Positions 35,501 to 46,935 of a DNA stretch of 64,000 bases are shown one piece after another (the first letter of the stretch is position 1; every line of letters begins with the position of its first letter). The position numbers were made by a program, and so were the translations under genes. The notes below the pieces were generated by a model. That model worked only from the letters and a program-made list of their open reading frames with translations. It had not been told where the DNA came from and did no database searches. Source of the DNA: Apium graveolens (taxonomy: Eukaryota > Streptophyta > Magnoliopsida > Apiales > Apiaceae); the NCBI RefSeq assembly GCF_009905375.1, contig NW_027417471.1:1-64000 (forward strand), in the 5' to 3' direction.

Positions 35501-37300
35501 CTACTCATGCCTGTCACCAAGACTAAGGGGGAGATAGATGCAAGGCTAGCACAATTAACACTCAACAGTCAAGAACAAGGTCTAGAACAAGAGAGGCTCC
35601 TTATGGTTGCTCAAGGTCCAGGAATGACACAAGAGTTTATTAATTTGCTCACTCGGTTAAAGAACTCTCTCAACAACAATTTCTTCACTTACAGAAAGAC
35701 CTTGGAAAAGGCTATCAATTATATCAGGGTGCTACAAATCCCAGTCAAGGACCAGTTTTTGGAGAAAAGGATAGTGATCAATCTTAATGATTCTGGTGTA
35801 GACAGATGTATACAAGTTAACTTCAATTATCTGATTTCTAGAAGAGCATCTGAAATAGACATTCTGATTAACAAAGTTAGAATAATCAACAATGAAGAGA
35901 AAATGCTACTAGCAGAGTTGAAGAAGGCTCAAGAAGCTGCATTCCCAGAAGTTTATCTACATCCAAGCAACGGGGTGCACTATATCTGCTCTACAACCAA
36001 GCAACTGAAACATTTCCATGTACCTAAAAATTGTATCATGGCCAACAGAAGACTGATAATGGTGCTTGAGTCTGGGCTGAAAAGTAAGAAATTGAAGACT
36101 AGTGAAGATGAAGCTATGATCAAGATTCTGAGGAGATACATTGATAACTCTGAAGCTAATTTGCCTAAAACTAAAATCAACACATATGACTTGGGTGATG
36201 ATGAGCAGAAAAAAGATGGTCAAAATCCTTCTGGCTCAAACTCAAGTCAATCTAGAAAGGCAATTGGTGGAAAAAGTGATAGTGAGAAAGAGAAGGAGAA
36301 GAAAAGTGGATCTGAGAATCAAAGGAGGGATGGAAGGAGGTAAAGACAAAAGAATGATACCTCACAATCTCTCAAAACCCTAAATATCCAAATACCAACT
36401 GCTAAACCTTCACACTCAATCTCATCAAAAACTGCTCAACCTCAAACCTCTAAGCCTAAATATTTCTATAAGCTCACAACAAACTCTCTCCTCAAAACAC
36501 AAATCACTCATAGCCATACTTCTCTGAAAAGACTCAAAACTATACCTTCATTCAAGCCACCCCATAAAACACACTTCAAAACAGTTGGAATAGGTCCAAA
36601 AGAAGCCAAGGTCAAGAGAAGAATCAGAAGACAAAGAAGACAACTGACAGCTAAATTTCTCAATGATCATGGATTTGGTAAAAAGGCCATCTAGAACAGA
36701 TATAATCAAGATGATTTCAAAACTCTAAATATTGTTGATTCAGATGAAGACTACTTCCAACAGCTAGCTGAAAGAATTGTCAGAATTTGGGTTGTTAACA
36801 TTAGAGAAGTCAGAATCTATTACAGTGATGGGTCCTTTGAAAAGCTTGGAGATAGACTAAAGGATTATCTCTCAATTGTTGAACTGAAAAGGGTGATAAG
36901 CTTGATGAATGGTAAAGATTCAGCCACTAAGGCATGGAGAACAGTATTGGCAGTGTTTGTGGTTAACAGAGAGGAGATGAGAGATAAGCATAAAGAGTTG
37001 CTAGCTGAAAGGAGGAGAAAGTATGAGCATGACATTGATGAGTATATCAGAAGATCAGAAGAGTTGAAGGCAGCAGGCAAGAGCAGAATATCAAAGGATG
37101 GAAGATTTCTAAATATAAAAGCTGGCTCTTTGTCAAGTTACAGGATAGGGATGTTAACTAGATATCCTAAGCCAAATTTGCTGAAACTAATAGAGGCTCT
37201 AACTAACACCCCCATCCTAGAAGAATTGGAAATACTTGTGCAAATTAAGAACATAATTCAGAAAGAAGCAGATAGCTCAGTCTTTACTTTATTATTATAA
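32503..37300 (+). pseudogene. Env-like post-pol ORF of element B, broken, about 1,600 codons
   Basis: Function unknown; the position after pol is that of the env-like gene of Sireviruses. N-terminal module, starting MEQNIVRAII, has EFW, a beta-rich stretch, DVNTALGLPTE and LRKEWSFVFD. The same order and spacing appears in C and D, so the module is shared across families. A stop at 33112 interrupts at KNRGK; reading through in frame continues plausibly for 45 residues until a frameshift near 33250. The rest is one frame with stops at 33746, 34106, 36341 and about 36691. Ser/Thr/Gln-rich linkers are followed by heptad-like regions (about 34930-35370), then a basic C-terminus. No signal peptide or clear membrane segment is visible, so a true envelope role is doubtful. 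Confidence 0.75.
34109..36343 (+). CDS. Longest open frame of B's env-like gene, 744 residues
   Basis: Uninterrupted within an otherwise decayed element. It starts MNRFEGSTLE only because a stop precedes it at 34106; the frame is continuous with 33185-34108, so this is an internal part of the larger env-like protein and not a separate gene. Contains acidic and Gln-rich stretches, long predicted coiled coil in the middle (FTEQMSRMD to LVESQHHDIQ), a globular-looking region near MTQEFINLLTRLKNS and a Lys/Ser-rich tail. No known catalytic motif. Whether it is expressed is unknown. Confidence 0.6.
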   Translation: MNRFEGSTLEGELSKSSPIQLEVPQEGTTPLKTLAEIAFTVEARSTIANDPVIGEASSSHLCDSALQGAQRFEAGVHDSNPVKSSSIPMEVPTTCGEQQTVKITDLSVSQTVTSVTGGTVNISQQPSTSQPNQPHVMAKWLQDMEAQPSTVDDMLVDQISGLANLSHQLLTSDMGNQDYQAILLCFNKEVEQQKEKIVDEAEEDGNVDAWLSGDHVAEMDEVLARFRREYITILGSNAKTLTPPEVYDAIMDVHKAQLKAFHLFGKALEVKLTGHEDKVRRLIKEQMDDIVPSQKDIKNQFQSFTEQMSRMDLASIEKEVSKMRSSFKSLFDQVQAHMTNSNNTKIKLNQMHTARYEPSFLLMEGVRKAVDEHLGSFSAKTSTPQIQEIQDQVSSLQASNSDLSSQVRALTALVESQHHDIQALVESHKHLQMQNIVALGAIIGKLNIPLPALPEAVRPEIPTPLLMPVTKTKGEIDARLAQLTLNSQEQGLEQERLLMVAQGPGMTQEFINLLTRLKNSLNNNFFTYRKTLEKAINYIRVLQIPVKDQFLEKRIVINLNDSGVDRCIQVNFNYLISRRASEIDILINKVRIINNEEKMLLAELKKAQEAAFPEVYLHPSNGVHYICSTTKQLKHFHVPKNCIMANRRLIMVLESGLKSKKLKTSEDEAMIKILRRYIDNSEANLPKTKINTYDLGDDEQKKDGQNPSGSNSSQSRKAIGGKSDSEKEKEKKSGSENQRRDGRR

Positions 37301-37420
37301 ACTATCAAATATTCATTGTACAAGTGTTGTATCAGCTTTTGTATCATTTTATTTTCATTCTTTAACTTGGGGTTAGTCTTGTTAACAGGAATGAATTTGT
37401 GATAAGCAATCTTCTCACAA

Positions 37421-37432
37421 ATTGGGGGAGAT
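37421..37432 (+). other. Polypurine tract of element B
   Basis: ATTGGGGGAGAT directly before the 3' LTR at 37433. Same form as in C (55052-55063). Confidence 0.85.
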
Positions 37433-38291
37433 TGTTGTGCAAGACATGCCTGTATTATAACAAGACTAAGTCATACTGACAACCCTAAGATTAGTTGTAT
37501 TTTAACCTTAATCTGTAATTCATACTTGTAACACTTAATGTCTGTAAAATGTAAATGGAGCAGACTGGAGCATTTTTCTCTAAATAGTGTCAAGCCTAAG
37601 AATTCTATCTGGAAGAAGATCAAGAAGATCATGCCTCAGAAGAATTATAAAGAAGCTTGGAGTTGAATAAATCTGTTTGGTGTAAAACATTTTAAGTCAA
37701 GATCTCTACAAGTCACAGAATTAGTGTTATAGAGAAATCATTCAAGAACTCCAGAATGACCTATCGAGAAGTCATTTAAACTCCAGAGAGTACCGACGGA
37801 TGAATAACATCTACCCGACGGATGAGCAATATCTACTCGATGGATGAGCAATGTCTACCCGACGGATAAGCAACATCCACCAAGTGTAGAGAACTCAGGA
37901 ACTGTCTGTCGAGAACTCAGATATATCGACAAGTATACATTCATTAGAGAACTCTGAGTTATCGATAAGCCAAAGTCCATTAGAGAACTCTGAGTTATCG
38001 ATAAACCAAAATTCACTAGAGAACTCAGAGTTGTCGATAAGTCAAGTTAACAATGAAGTTTCAGAGATATCGACAAGCCAACATGCCTATCGAGATGTCG
38101 AGTTCTCTACAGCTTAATTGGAGATCTCGAAGTGAAGAAATTTCTCTAAGTACAGAATTGCAGAACAGTTTAGTATCCAAGGTTGCAAATCAACAAACAA
38201 TTCATACAGCTGGATTGACAAGTCTACAAAAAACAGCTTGAGAGATGTGCAAGATCAATGGCAAAGATTAACTGACAGAGGAGATTAAAGT
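37433..38291 (+). repeat. 3' LTR of element B, truncated by element D
   Basis: Matches the 5' LTR from TGTTGTGCAAGACATG up to GAGATTAAAGT, where D's LTR begins at 38292. About 450 bases of the LTR end, including the TATA box, are missing here. They do not reappear after D because of the deletion near 47416. This copy preserves the 106 bases (37647-37752) that were replaced in the 5' LTR. Confidence 0.88.
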
Positions 38292-38897
38292 TGTTAGATA
38301 TATTTGATAATGTCATGACTAATATGATTTATGTTTAGTTTTCAGATCTTACTTAAACAGGACAAATCAGTACTTAACTGAAATCAACACTTATACTGAA
38401 GTCAGAACTTAAGTTATCAGTACTTAAGGTTCAGGAGATATTTATCAGAAGATAATATCAGGACTTAAAGGAAACGTTTAGATAAGGAAGGCGGCTGATT
38501 GAAAGGAAAAGAAGATCAAGATAAACGTAAGAAAAGATATGCATGAAAAAGGAATTCTACGAAGAATAGAATACTTGGAAGAAAAGATATCTGATTGATA
38601 TATTTTAGGAAGCAGAATTATATTCCATATCAATTAATGATTATCTTGTAACTGTGTAGTATATAAACACAGATATAGGGTTTACACTATACGTGTTATC
38701 GTTATCGAGTATATTATTCATTGTAACCCTAACAGCTCTCGTGATATTTGTTCATCACTGAGAGAGAACAGTTCCGTATTGTAACAGAGTTTATTGCTTT
38801 GAATAAAGTCTGTTTTCTGTTACTTGTGTTATTAGAATTCGATTTAATTGTGCTATACACTGTATTCACCCCCCTCTACAGTGTGTGTGACCTAACA
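38292..38897 (+). repeat. 5' LTR of element D
   Basis: 606 bp, TGTTAGATATATTTG...GACCTAACA. Related to C's LTR but clearly diverged. TATA box at 38660-38667. U3 has CAGAACTTAA and CAGTACTTAA variants. Confidence 0.92.
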
Positions 38898-38899
38898 AG

Positions 38900-38911
38900 T
38901 GGTATCAGAGC
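38900..38911 (+). other. Primer-binding site of element D
   Basis: TGGTATCAGAGC, two bases after the LTR. Confidence 0.92.
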
Positions 38912-38953
38912 CTATCTTTTAACACACAAACAATTTAAGATCTAAAAACAATC

Positions 38954-41223
38954 ATGTCTGAAGTAGAAACTCCAACTAAGCCCACCAAAACTGAAGAACT
39001 TCCAAAGACACAAATCCATAGCCGATATGAGGCTATTAGAGTTCCCATATTGAAACCATCTGAATATCCCATATGGAAGGTGAGGATGACTATGTTTCTG
39101 GAAGCTACAGATCCAGATGATCTTGATAGAATCAAGGAAGGACCTCACAATCCAACAAAACTCGCTGTTGCAGTTCCAGGTGAAGCAGCAAAGTCTGTAC
39201 CAAAGGAGAAGAGTGACTACATTGCTGAAGATATCGCATCAATTGCTAAGGATGCTAAGGTACGACACTTACTGCATAGTGCCATTGATAATGTAATGTC
39301 AAATAGGGTAATTAACTGCAAGACTGCAAAGGAGATATGGGATGCCTTGGAAACAAGGTGTCAAGGCTAATGAGTCATTGACTGATTTATATGATAGATT
39401 TGTCAAACTCTTGAATGATTTGTCACTGATTGATAAGGAGTATGATCTTGAAGATTCAAACCTTAAATTCCTGTTAGCTCTTCCTGAAAGCTGGGATTTG
39501 AAGGCAACAACTATAAGGGACAACTATAATCTTGATGAAACAACTCTTGATGAAATCTATGGAATGCTCAAGACTCATGAACTTGAGATGGAACAAAGAA
39601 GCAAGAGGAAAGGAGGCAAGTCAAGAATAATTGCTCTTAAGGCTGAAGAAGAATCTCCCAAGACAGCTACCTCAAGAAAAGACAAGGGTAAAGCTCTCTT
39701 CACAAAGTCTGATACTGAGTCATCAAGTTCTGATAGTGATGATGATTCAGAAACTGAAAGCTTGCCTGAGACGGATGCTGATGAAGAGATGATGAAGCCG
39801 TGTGCTCTTATGGTTAAAGGAAACACAAAGATTGCATACAGGAAGTTCAGGAAGGGAAAGAAGTTTTCCAGGAAAGGTGCAAGTTCTGATAAGAAGAATT
39901 TCAGGAAATCTTAAGGCAGAGGAGGAAAGTCTGATAGAGGAGATTACACAAATGTCAAATGCTACAACTGTGGTGAGAAAGGCCACATATCTCCTGATTG
40001 CAAGAAAATGAAGAGTGACAAAGGCAAGGCTCTTGTCACAAAGAAGAAAAGCTGGAAAGACACCTCAGATTCTGAAAGTGAGGAGAACTATGCCTTGATG
40101 GCAAATGCTGATATGGCAAATGCTGAAAGCAGTACTGAAGCTGCTGAGTTAAAGGTATCTCAAACTACTTATGCCTTTCATACTAATGATATTAATGAGT
40201 TGAGAAGATATCTTAAAATCATGTTCATTAACTATAGAGACCAAACTTTAACATGTGAAAGATTAACTTCTGAAAATCTTGCTTGTAAAAAGAGGAATGA
40301 TTATTTAGAAAAAGAGTTAGTCATGTTCCATCAAACTCAGAAAGATAGAGATGATGCTTTCTATGTTAGGGATGAAGTACTTAAAATGAAAAAATCTCTA
40401 AAAGCTGAGTTAGAAAAGGAAAGAGAGATTATCAGGACTTGGACTAACTCTGGCAGAACAACTAAGAATTTATTAAGTAGTGGAAACTGGAAAGAGGGCT
40501 TAGGTTATGGAGATGATAAGAATGATAAAGGAACTGTAGAAATTAAGCCTATAATTGTTAAACAAAAATCAAAGTTAAAACCTGTTAAGTTTGTAGCTGT
40601 AAAGTCTGATACTGAGAAATCAGAAGTTAAAAGGAATTAACTTCTGACAAACTAAAACAGGAAAAGACAATTGAAGTAAACGTAGGCTTAATGACAAAGA
40701 AGCAGCTTAAGCATAAGCTGAAAGAAGTTAAGAATGCAAACAAGGTAAAATCACCTAAGAAAAATAGGAATGGAAAGGAAGATGTGAATAAAATCAATGA
40801 TTATAAGCCTGTTCCTGATGCTCCTAGAAAAATGTGTCATAACTGTGGAAGTTCTAACCATCTGGCTTTTTTTGCAGGAAGAATAAGAATATAAACTCCT
40901 TACCTTCAAAGTCGGGAGTTAAGAGTCAGTCTGTTAGATATAAGCCACAAAATCCTTATTTTTATTGTGGTAGTTTATGGCATTCCATTTATACTTGTAA
41001 GGAATATCATAGTCTGTACAATGATTATTATCAAATAAAACCTTCTTTAAAGAAAGTTAGCATTGTTCCTTCTGGTGTGAGTTCTGATTCAAAGTCTGAT
41101 AGTGTAAATTCTGATAAGAAAAATGTTAACATAAACTCTAATGCTAAATCTGCTGCAAATGTTAACAAACTTAATAAGGCCAAAGGATCCAAGCAAGTCT
41201 GGGTCCTTAAAACTAATCATTAG
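38954..41223 (+). pseudogene. Gag of element D, broken
   Basis: Starts MSEVETPTKP. The first 138 codons are open. A deletion of about 80 bases near 39368, relative to C, shifts the frame. There is a stop near 39912. Zinc knuckle CYNCGEKGHISPDC at about 39960-40000; the second knuckle (CHNCGSSNHLAF, near 40835) loses its last Cys to a frameshift. The region beyond ends at TAG 41221, in the same frame as pol. About 750 codons in all. Confidence 0.85.
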
Positions 41224-41241
41224 TGGTCTTTGTGATTGCAG

Positions 41242-44200
41242 GGCAACAGGAAAAATATCCTAGTTCTGGACAGTGGATGTTCAGGACATATAATTGGAAA
41301 TAAAGCCCTGCTATCAGACTTTGTGGAGAAGGCTGACCCAAGTGTTTCTTATGGAGATGGCAACATTATAAAAACATTGGGATATGGAAATATCAATCTT
41401 GGGAATGTCATCATTAAAGAAGTAGCTCTAGTCTCAGGACTTAAACACAATCTGCTGAGTGTTAGTCAAATCTGTGACAGAGGTTATCATGTTGATTTCT
41501 TTGAAGAACACTGTGAAGTTGTAAGTAAATCTACAGGAAAAGTTGTTCTGAAAGGATACAGGCGTGGTAACATTTATGAAGCCAAGTTTTCAACAAGTAC
41601 TGATGGTTCTGCAGTCTGTCTGATTAGTAGAGCATCAATTGAAGAAAGCTGGAACTGGCACAAGAAACTCTCTCATTTAAATTTCAACAATATAAAAGAA
41701 TTAGTCAGGAAAGATCTTGTGAAAGGACTGCCAAAGTCAGTATTTGCTCCTGATGGCCTTTATGATTCTTGTTAGAAGGCTAAACAAAGGAAATCTTCAT
41801 TCAAGAGCAAGACTGAATCATCAATTCTTGAGCCTTATCACCTACTACATGTTGATCTATTTGGTCCTGTAAATGTCATGTCTATTACAAAGAAGAAATA
41901 TGCTATGGTCATAGTGGATGAGTTATGGTGATACACATGGGTGTATTACTTGCACACAAAAAATGAAACTGCATCTATCTTGATTGATCATGTCAAGCAA
42001 CTGGATAAATTGGTCAAAGATTCTGTAAAGATAATAAGAAGTGATAATGGCACTGAGTTCAAGAATTTGATCATGGAAGAGTTCTACAAAAACCATGGAA
42101 TCAAGCAGGAATTTTCTGCTCCTGGAACTCCACAGCAAAATGGAGTTGTTGAAAGAAAGAATAGAATTCTCATTGAAGCTGCACGAACTATGCTTGATGA
42201 AGCATAGCTACCAACCTATTTCTGGGCTGAAGCTGTGCAGACTGCTTATTTTACTCAGAATGCAACACTCATTAACAAGCATGGAAAGACACCATATGAG
42301 ATGGTGAAGAAAAAGAAGCCAAATCTGAAGTATTTTCACGTATTTGGATGCAAGTGTTTTGTTCTTAAGACTCATCCTGAACAGCTATCCAAATTTGACT
42401 TAAAAGCTGATGAAAGAATTTTTATTGGATATCCACTTTCCACAAAAGCCTTCAGAGTCTACAATTTAAGAACAAGGGTTGTCATGGAATCTATCAATGT
42501 CTCCTTTGATGATAAGAAGATTACTGGACTTGAAGATTTCAATGATCATGATCAGCTGAGATTCGAAAATGAAGACTTAAATTCTGATACTGAAAATCCT
42601 GACAGTCTAAATCCTGATACTGCAAACTCTGATGGATTAAACTCTGATGTTATTGAAACTATAGTGACTACGCCAAAGGAAGATGCACCTGTGCAGGGGG
42701 AGCATACTGAAGATACAATCAAATCTCAAGAAGCATTAGAACATACAATTGGCTCTTCAAGTTCTGATTCGTCAAGTTCTGATAAGCCAAGTACTAATAG
42801 TTCTGAAAATTTAAATTCTGAAGAATCTAACTCAGAGAGCATAGTTTCAGGGGGAGCATCAGAAAATGTTGATGAAGATAGCATGGATCATGGGGGAGCA
42901 TCCAGTTCTAGAGAAAACCTTCCATCTGCAAGGAAGTGGACTAAATCACATACACCTGACTTAATAATTGGAAATCCTGATGCAGGTGTCAGAACTAGAA
43001 CAGCTACTTCAAGTGAATGTCTTTATAATTCTTTTCTTTCTCAGACTGAACCAAAGAAAGTGGAAGAAGCTCTTCAAGATGCTGATTGGGTGCAAGCAAT
43101 GCAGGAAGAGTTAAATGAATTTGAAAGAAACAAAGTCTGGACCCTACTGCCAAGACCAAAGAACAGATCTGTTGTTAGTACAAAGTAGGTATTCAGAAAC
43201 AAAACTGATAGTGATGGCATAATTACAAGGAATAAGGCAAGGTTGGTTGCAAAAGGATATTCTCAACAGGAGGGAATTGATTATGATGAAACATTTGCAC
43301 CAGTTGCTAGATTGGAAGCCATAAGGATATTTTTGGCTTATGCTGCTCACAAAAAGTTTAATGCCTTTCAAATGGATGTGAAAAGTGCTTTTTTCAATGG
43401 AGAATTGGAAGAGGAAGTATATGTTGAACAACCTCCAGGCTTTGTAGATCCCAAATATCCAAATCATGTCTATAGGCTTGATAAAGCACTTTATAGCCTT
43501 AAGCAAGCTCCAAGAGCATGGTATGAGACTTTAGCTCAGTTTCTTCTGAAAAGTGGATTTAACATAGGAACTATAGACAAAACACTGTTCTACCTCAATC
43601 ATGGAAATGACTTACTTCTGGTTCAGATATATGTTGATGATATCATCTTTGGTTCTACAAATGACAGACTTTGCAAAGCTAATGCAGTCAAGATATCAAA
43701 TGAGTATGATGGGGGAACTTAGCTATTTTCTGGGCCTTCAAGTCAAGCAGAATGAAGAAGGCACTTTTATTTGTCAAACCAAGTACACCAGAAATTTGCT
43801 GAAGAAATTTGGAATGCAAGATTGTTCAAGTGCATCCACTCCCATGGCCACTGCAACAAAACTGGATAAGGATACTGGTAAATCAGTAGATATTACTGAT
43901 TACAGAGGTATGATTGGCTCTATACTCTATCTAACTGCTAGTAGACCTGATATCATGTATGATACCTGTCTTTGTGCAAGATTTCAAGCAGATCCAAGAG
44001 AACCTCACTTAACAGCTGTGAAAAGAATCTTCAAGTATCTTAAGGGAACAGCTGATCTGGGATTGTGGTATCCTAGAGAATCAGATTTTAAACTAATAGG
44101 TTACTCAGATGCAGATTTTGCAGGTTGCAAAATTGACAGGAAAAGCACAAGTGGAAGCTGCCAATTTCTTGGAGGCAGACTGGTTTCTTGGTTTAGCAAG

Positions 44201-44575
44201 AAACAAAAGTCAATTTCCACATCAACTGCAGAAGCAGAGTACATTGCTGCAGGAAGCTATTATGCACAGATTCTCTGGATGAAGAATCAGTTACTGGATT
44301 ATGGGTTAACATATTTTAAAATATCTATTTATTGTGATAATCAAAGTGCTATTGCTATGACAGGTAATTCAGTTCAACACTCAATGACAAAGCACATCGG
44401 CATTAGGTACCACTTCATAAGGGAACATGTGGATGAAGGTACAGTGGAATTGCAGTTTATTCCAACAGATCAACAACTAGCAGATATCTTCACAAAACCA
44501 CTGTGTGAAGCTACTTTTACAAGATTGGTAAATGAACTTGAAATGGTTCCAGGTTCTTTCTCTAAATCTGCTTAG
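41242..44575 (+). pseudogene. Pol of element D (PR-INT-RT-RNase H), few lesions
   Basis: Best preserved pol of the three. Protease LDSGCSGHIIG; zinc region WHKKLSHLNF; integrase core with RSDNGTEF and ERKNRILIEAA. Between integrase and RT is a Ser/Asp-rich linker with three polypurine-tract-like runs. RT has [13 protein letters not shown] and YVDDIIFGS. The RNase H region ends GSFSKSA. One frame runs to about 43680 with stops at 41773, 41929, 42205 and 43186. Then an 11-base deletion relative to C shifts the frame to the final part (43690-44575), which is open. Confidence 0.9.
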
Positions 44576-45920
44576 CTTTTATTCTAATGCATCAAACTTT
44601 ATGATCAGTATTTACAAATATTACTCTCTTTGTGTATTCTGTGCTTAATTGAAAATTGTTTAAGTACTGATTGTTGTCTGATGTGAATTTCTAAACTCTG
44701 ATAGTGATATGAATATTTCTGTGACTATTCAATCCTATGAGGATAACTGTGCTAGATGCTGACCTAGTAGTCTTTAATATACTAGAGATTCCATGTTAGA
44801 AGTAATTATTTATGTGGAAATCTATTGACACAAGCAAATTCTGATATTGAGCTTAGTTAAGTTTACTTTGTCTATCTTATTACTAAGTCCAAAACTAGAA
44901 TAATGCTTCTCATCTGTTAAGTTCTGATGTTAGTAATTCTGCTGAATGTACTAAGTGCTGATAAACCTCATTTATCAAAAGAAAAAGGAAAAGAACAAGG
45001 AATAAAAATCAGGTACTCCTTTGAGATCTAGAGTAAAAATGTGGAAGGGATGACCCAAGTGCATTGCTGGTATTAAGTAATATACATCAGAAAAGCAAAT
45101 AATTATTTTTCTTGGTGACTTTTTACACTCTATGATTACTGGAGAAATACTCTGATAATAGCATAAATTCTGATAAGCAGTCGTGACTCACTTACACTGA
45201 GAAGCCACTGTAAAATGGAATTTCAAAAGATGCATAAAATAAGCACAAAACAGTTGAGGTGGACTCATGCATGAACTCATTCAATAGTAGGCTTTATAAT
45301 AATGACAGGTTTTAAGTAAAGTTCTTAGTTATGCCTTATTTCTAAGATGTACTGAAGTGAATCAGACTTTACTCTTTGTCTGATATTTAGCTTAATGCAC
45401 ATACTTACACTCCATATGAATGATGAAAATTACTGTGGTGATCAATGTTGTTTTAGATGAACAGTTTATGTGTCAGATTGCATAAATTCTGAGGACAGGT
45501 TCTGATGAAAGTTCTGATGATTAAGTTCTGAAAAACCGAAATCAGAATTTGTGTGAAGATTACAAAGATAGGCATTCACTTTTTGAGTTAAGAAATCATG
45601 TTCTGATGACTGTTAAGTTCTGATATAAGTCTAAGTGTTGATATTAAATTCTGATTCTTTACTTGACTTATTTGTGGTTAAAATCTGAAACAGTCTTATT
45701 TTAATCAGAATATGTTTGGGTGGAATATTAACACTCTATACAATTAGGGTTAGTGGTACATGTCCATGCACAGTAATATTTACTTATTTCTTGTGCGCAT
45801 TAAACCCTGTTTTACACTTCCAATGGCTGTTTTTATTCTCCTCAGTCTAAGGAGACGAGGTAGAATTATTTCTACCTGTCAGCATTAAATTTTCCTTGCG
45901 TCTCCTGGCATTCCATTGCC
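44576..45920 (+). other. D pol-env spacer rich in AGTTCTGAT motifs
   Basis: Non-coding. Many copies of TTCTGAT and AAGTTCTGAT, the reverse complement of the LTR motif ATCAGAACTT. Largely alignable with C's spacer 50359-51690. Confidence 0.65.
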
Positions 45921-45928
45921 TATAAAAA
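45921..45928 (+). promoter_or_regulatory. TATA box before the small ORF of D
   Basis: TATAAAAA, 103 bases upstream of ATG 46024, followed by a leader of CT repeats (CTCTCAAGCTCTCAAGCTCT) typical of plant 5'UTRs. Function inferred. Confidence 0.5.
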
Positions 45929-46023
45929 CCAACACTTCACTCCAGTCAGTACATCTCTCATTTTCTCTCAAACTCTCAAGCTCTCAAGCTCTCACTCTCA
46001 TCTATTTCTCTCTCATCACAATC

Positions 46024-46293
46024 ATGGTGAACTACAACTTAGCTCTAAACTATGATACCTTCTCTCTCACCATGAGCTGTCCAGAGTGGAAGCAGGAATG
46101 GCATGTTACTGCTATTCCTGATAATGTTTGGGACTCTGTTCCCTAAGAGGTTCTGACAGACCCCTTGTTCTTTTATATGGATTACCATCGCCATGTTGAG
46201 CGATTGGAAGAAGCACGGCTGGAAGCTCTTCGACAGCAAGAGCGAATCATTCATCTCGCTGTTCTGTTTGTAGAGAGTAGGAAGAAGAAATAG
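46024..46293 (+). pseudogene. Small unknown ORF between pol and env-like ORF in D
   Basis: 89 codons interrupted by one stop (TAA 46144-46146, codon 41). Starts MVNYNLALNYDTFSL; contains CPEWKQEW; second half RLEEARLEALRQQERIIHL looks like an amphipathic helix or coiled coil, then a basic end SRKKK. I do not recognise it. It lies in a segment of roughly 900 bases present in D but absent from the aligned spacer of C. It has its own TATA-like box and CT-rich leader. It could be a captured host gene fragment or an element accessory gene; the sequence cannot decide. Confidence 0.5.
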
Positions 46294-46782
46294 GCTTTAT
46301 AGCTTAGGACACTCTTGTAATCTTGTGCTGTAATTTCAATTTCATGAATGTATTCTCTTAATATATTAATGGAATTTTTCTATTTTTGCAAGATGTTGTC
46401 TCTGAGTTGTTTGAAATTCTGATACATTTTTAAATCCTGATTTATCCATATTCTGATGACCATTTTATTACTGATAAAAATCAATTTCTGATTCTGACGT
46501 GGCAGTACCTGATACCATGATTTATTTTTTGGTCATTCTCTCATCTGATGTATTTTTACAGAATATTGGTTTCGTAGTAAAAATGATTTAATAAGTGGAA
46601 ACAGTTTAAATTTTAAATTAAAACTGAATTACCTTGATTAATGGGATTACTTGGTAAGTGGAACGGTTTTTTCCTTGATCAACTATATGTGATAAATAAT
46701 GATTACTGTTTTCCCGTGCCCATTAATTATTCCTTACTGCTGCATGTCTGACAGGTGTCCAACGGTTACTTTTTCTACCATG

Positions 46783-46790
46783 TATAAGTA
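46783..46790 (+). promoter_or_regulatory. TATA-like box before D env-like ORF
   Basis: TATAAGTA, 153 bases upstream of ATG 46936, with a pyrimidine-rich leader. Equivalent position to TATAAATA in C and B. Confidence 0.42.
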
Positions 46791-46935
46791 AAAGAGAGAG
46801 AAGATTGTAAAATCTTTTATTTACTTTCACACTTTATCTTTCTTTACTTCTATTCTCTCTCATCTCCTGACGTTGTTTTTCGTACAGACATTTTATCAAA
46901 CACCTTACAGGCAACCTTAATTCTCAATTTTTCCC

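Larger units (their letters stand above)
23806..38291 (+). mobile_element. Sirevirus-like copia element B nested in C
   Basis: 5' LTR 23806-25990, PBS, gag, pol, long post-pol ORF, PPT and truncated 3' LTR 37433-38291, with D inserted at 38292. The insertion into C interrupts the coding sequence cleanly after GACTC. The matching right-hand duplication is lost because of the later deletion. It belongs to a different family from C and D: its LTR, gag and post-pol ORF differ markedly, though domain order is the same. The LTR copies differ from each other at a few percent by eye. Confidence 0.9.
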
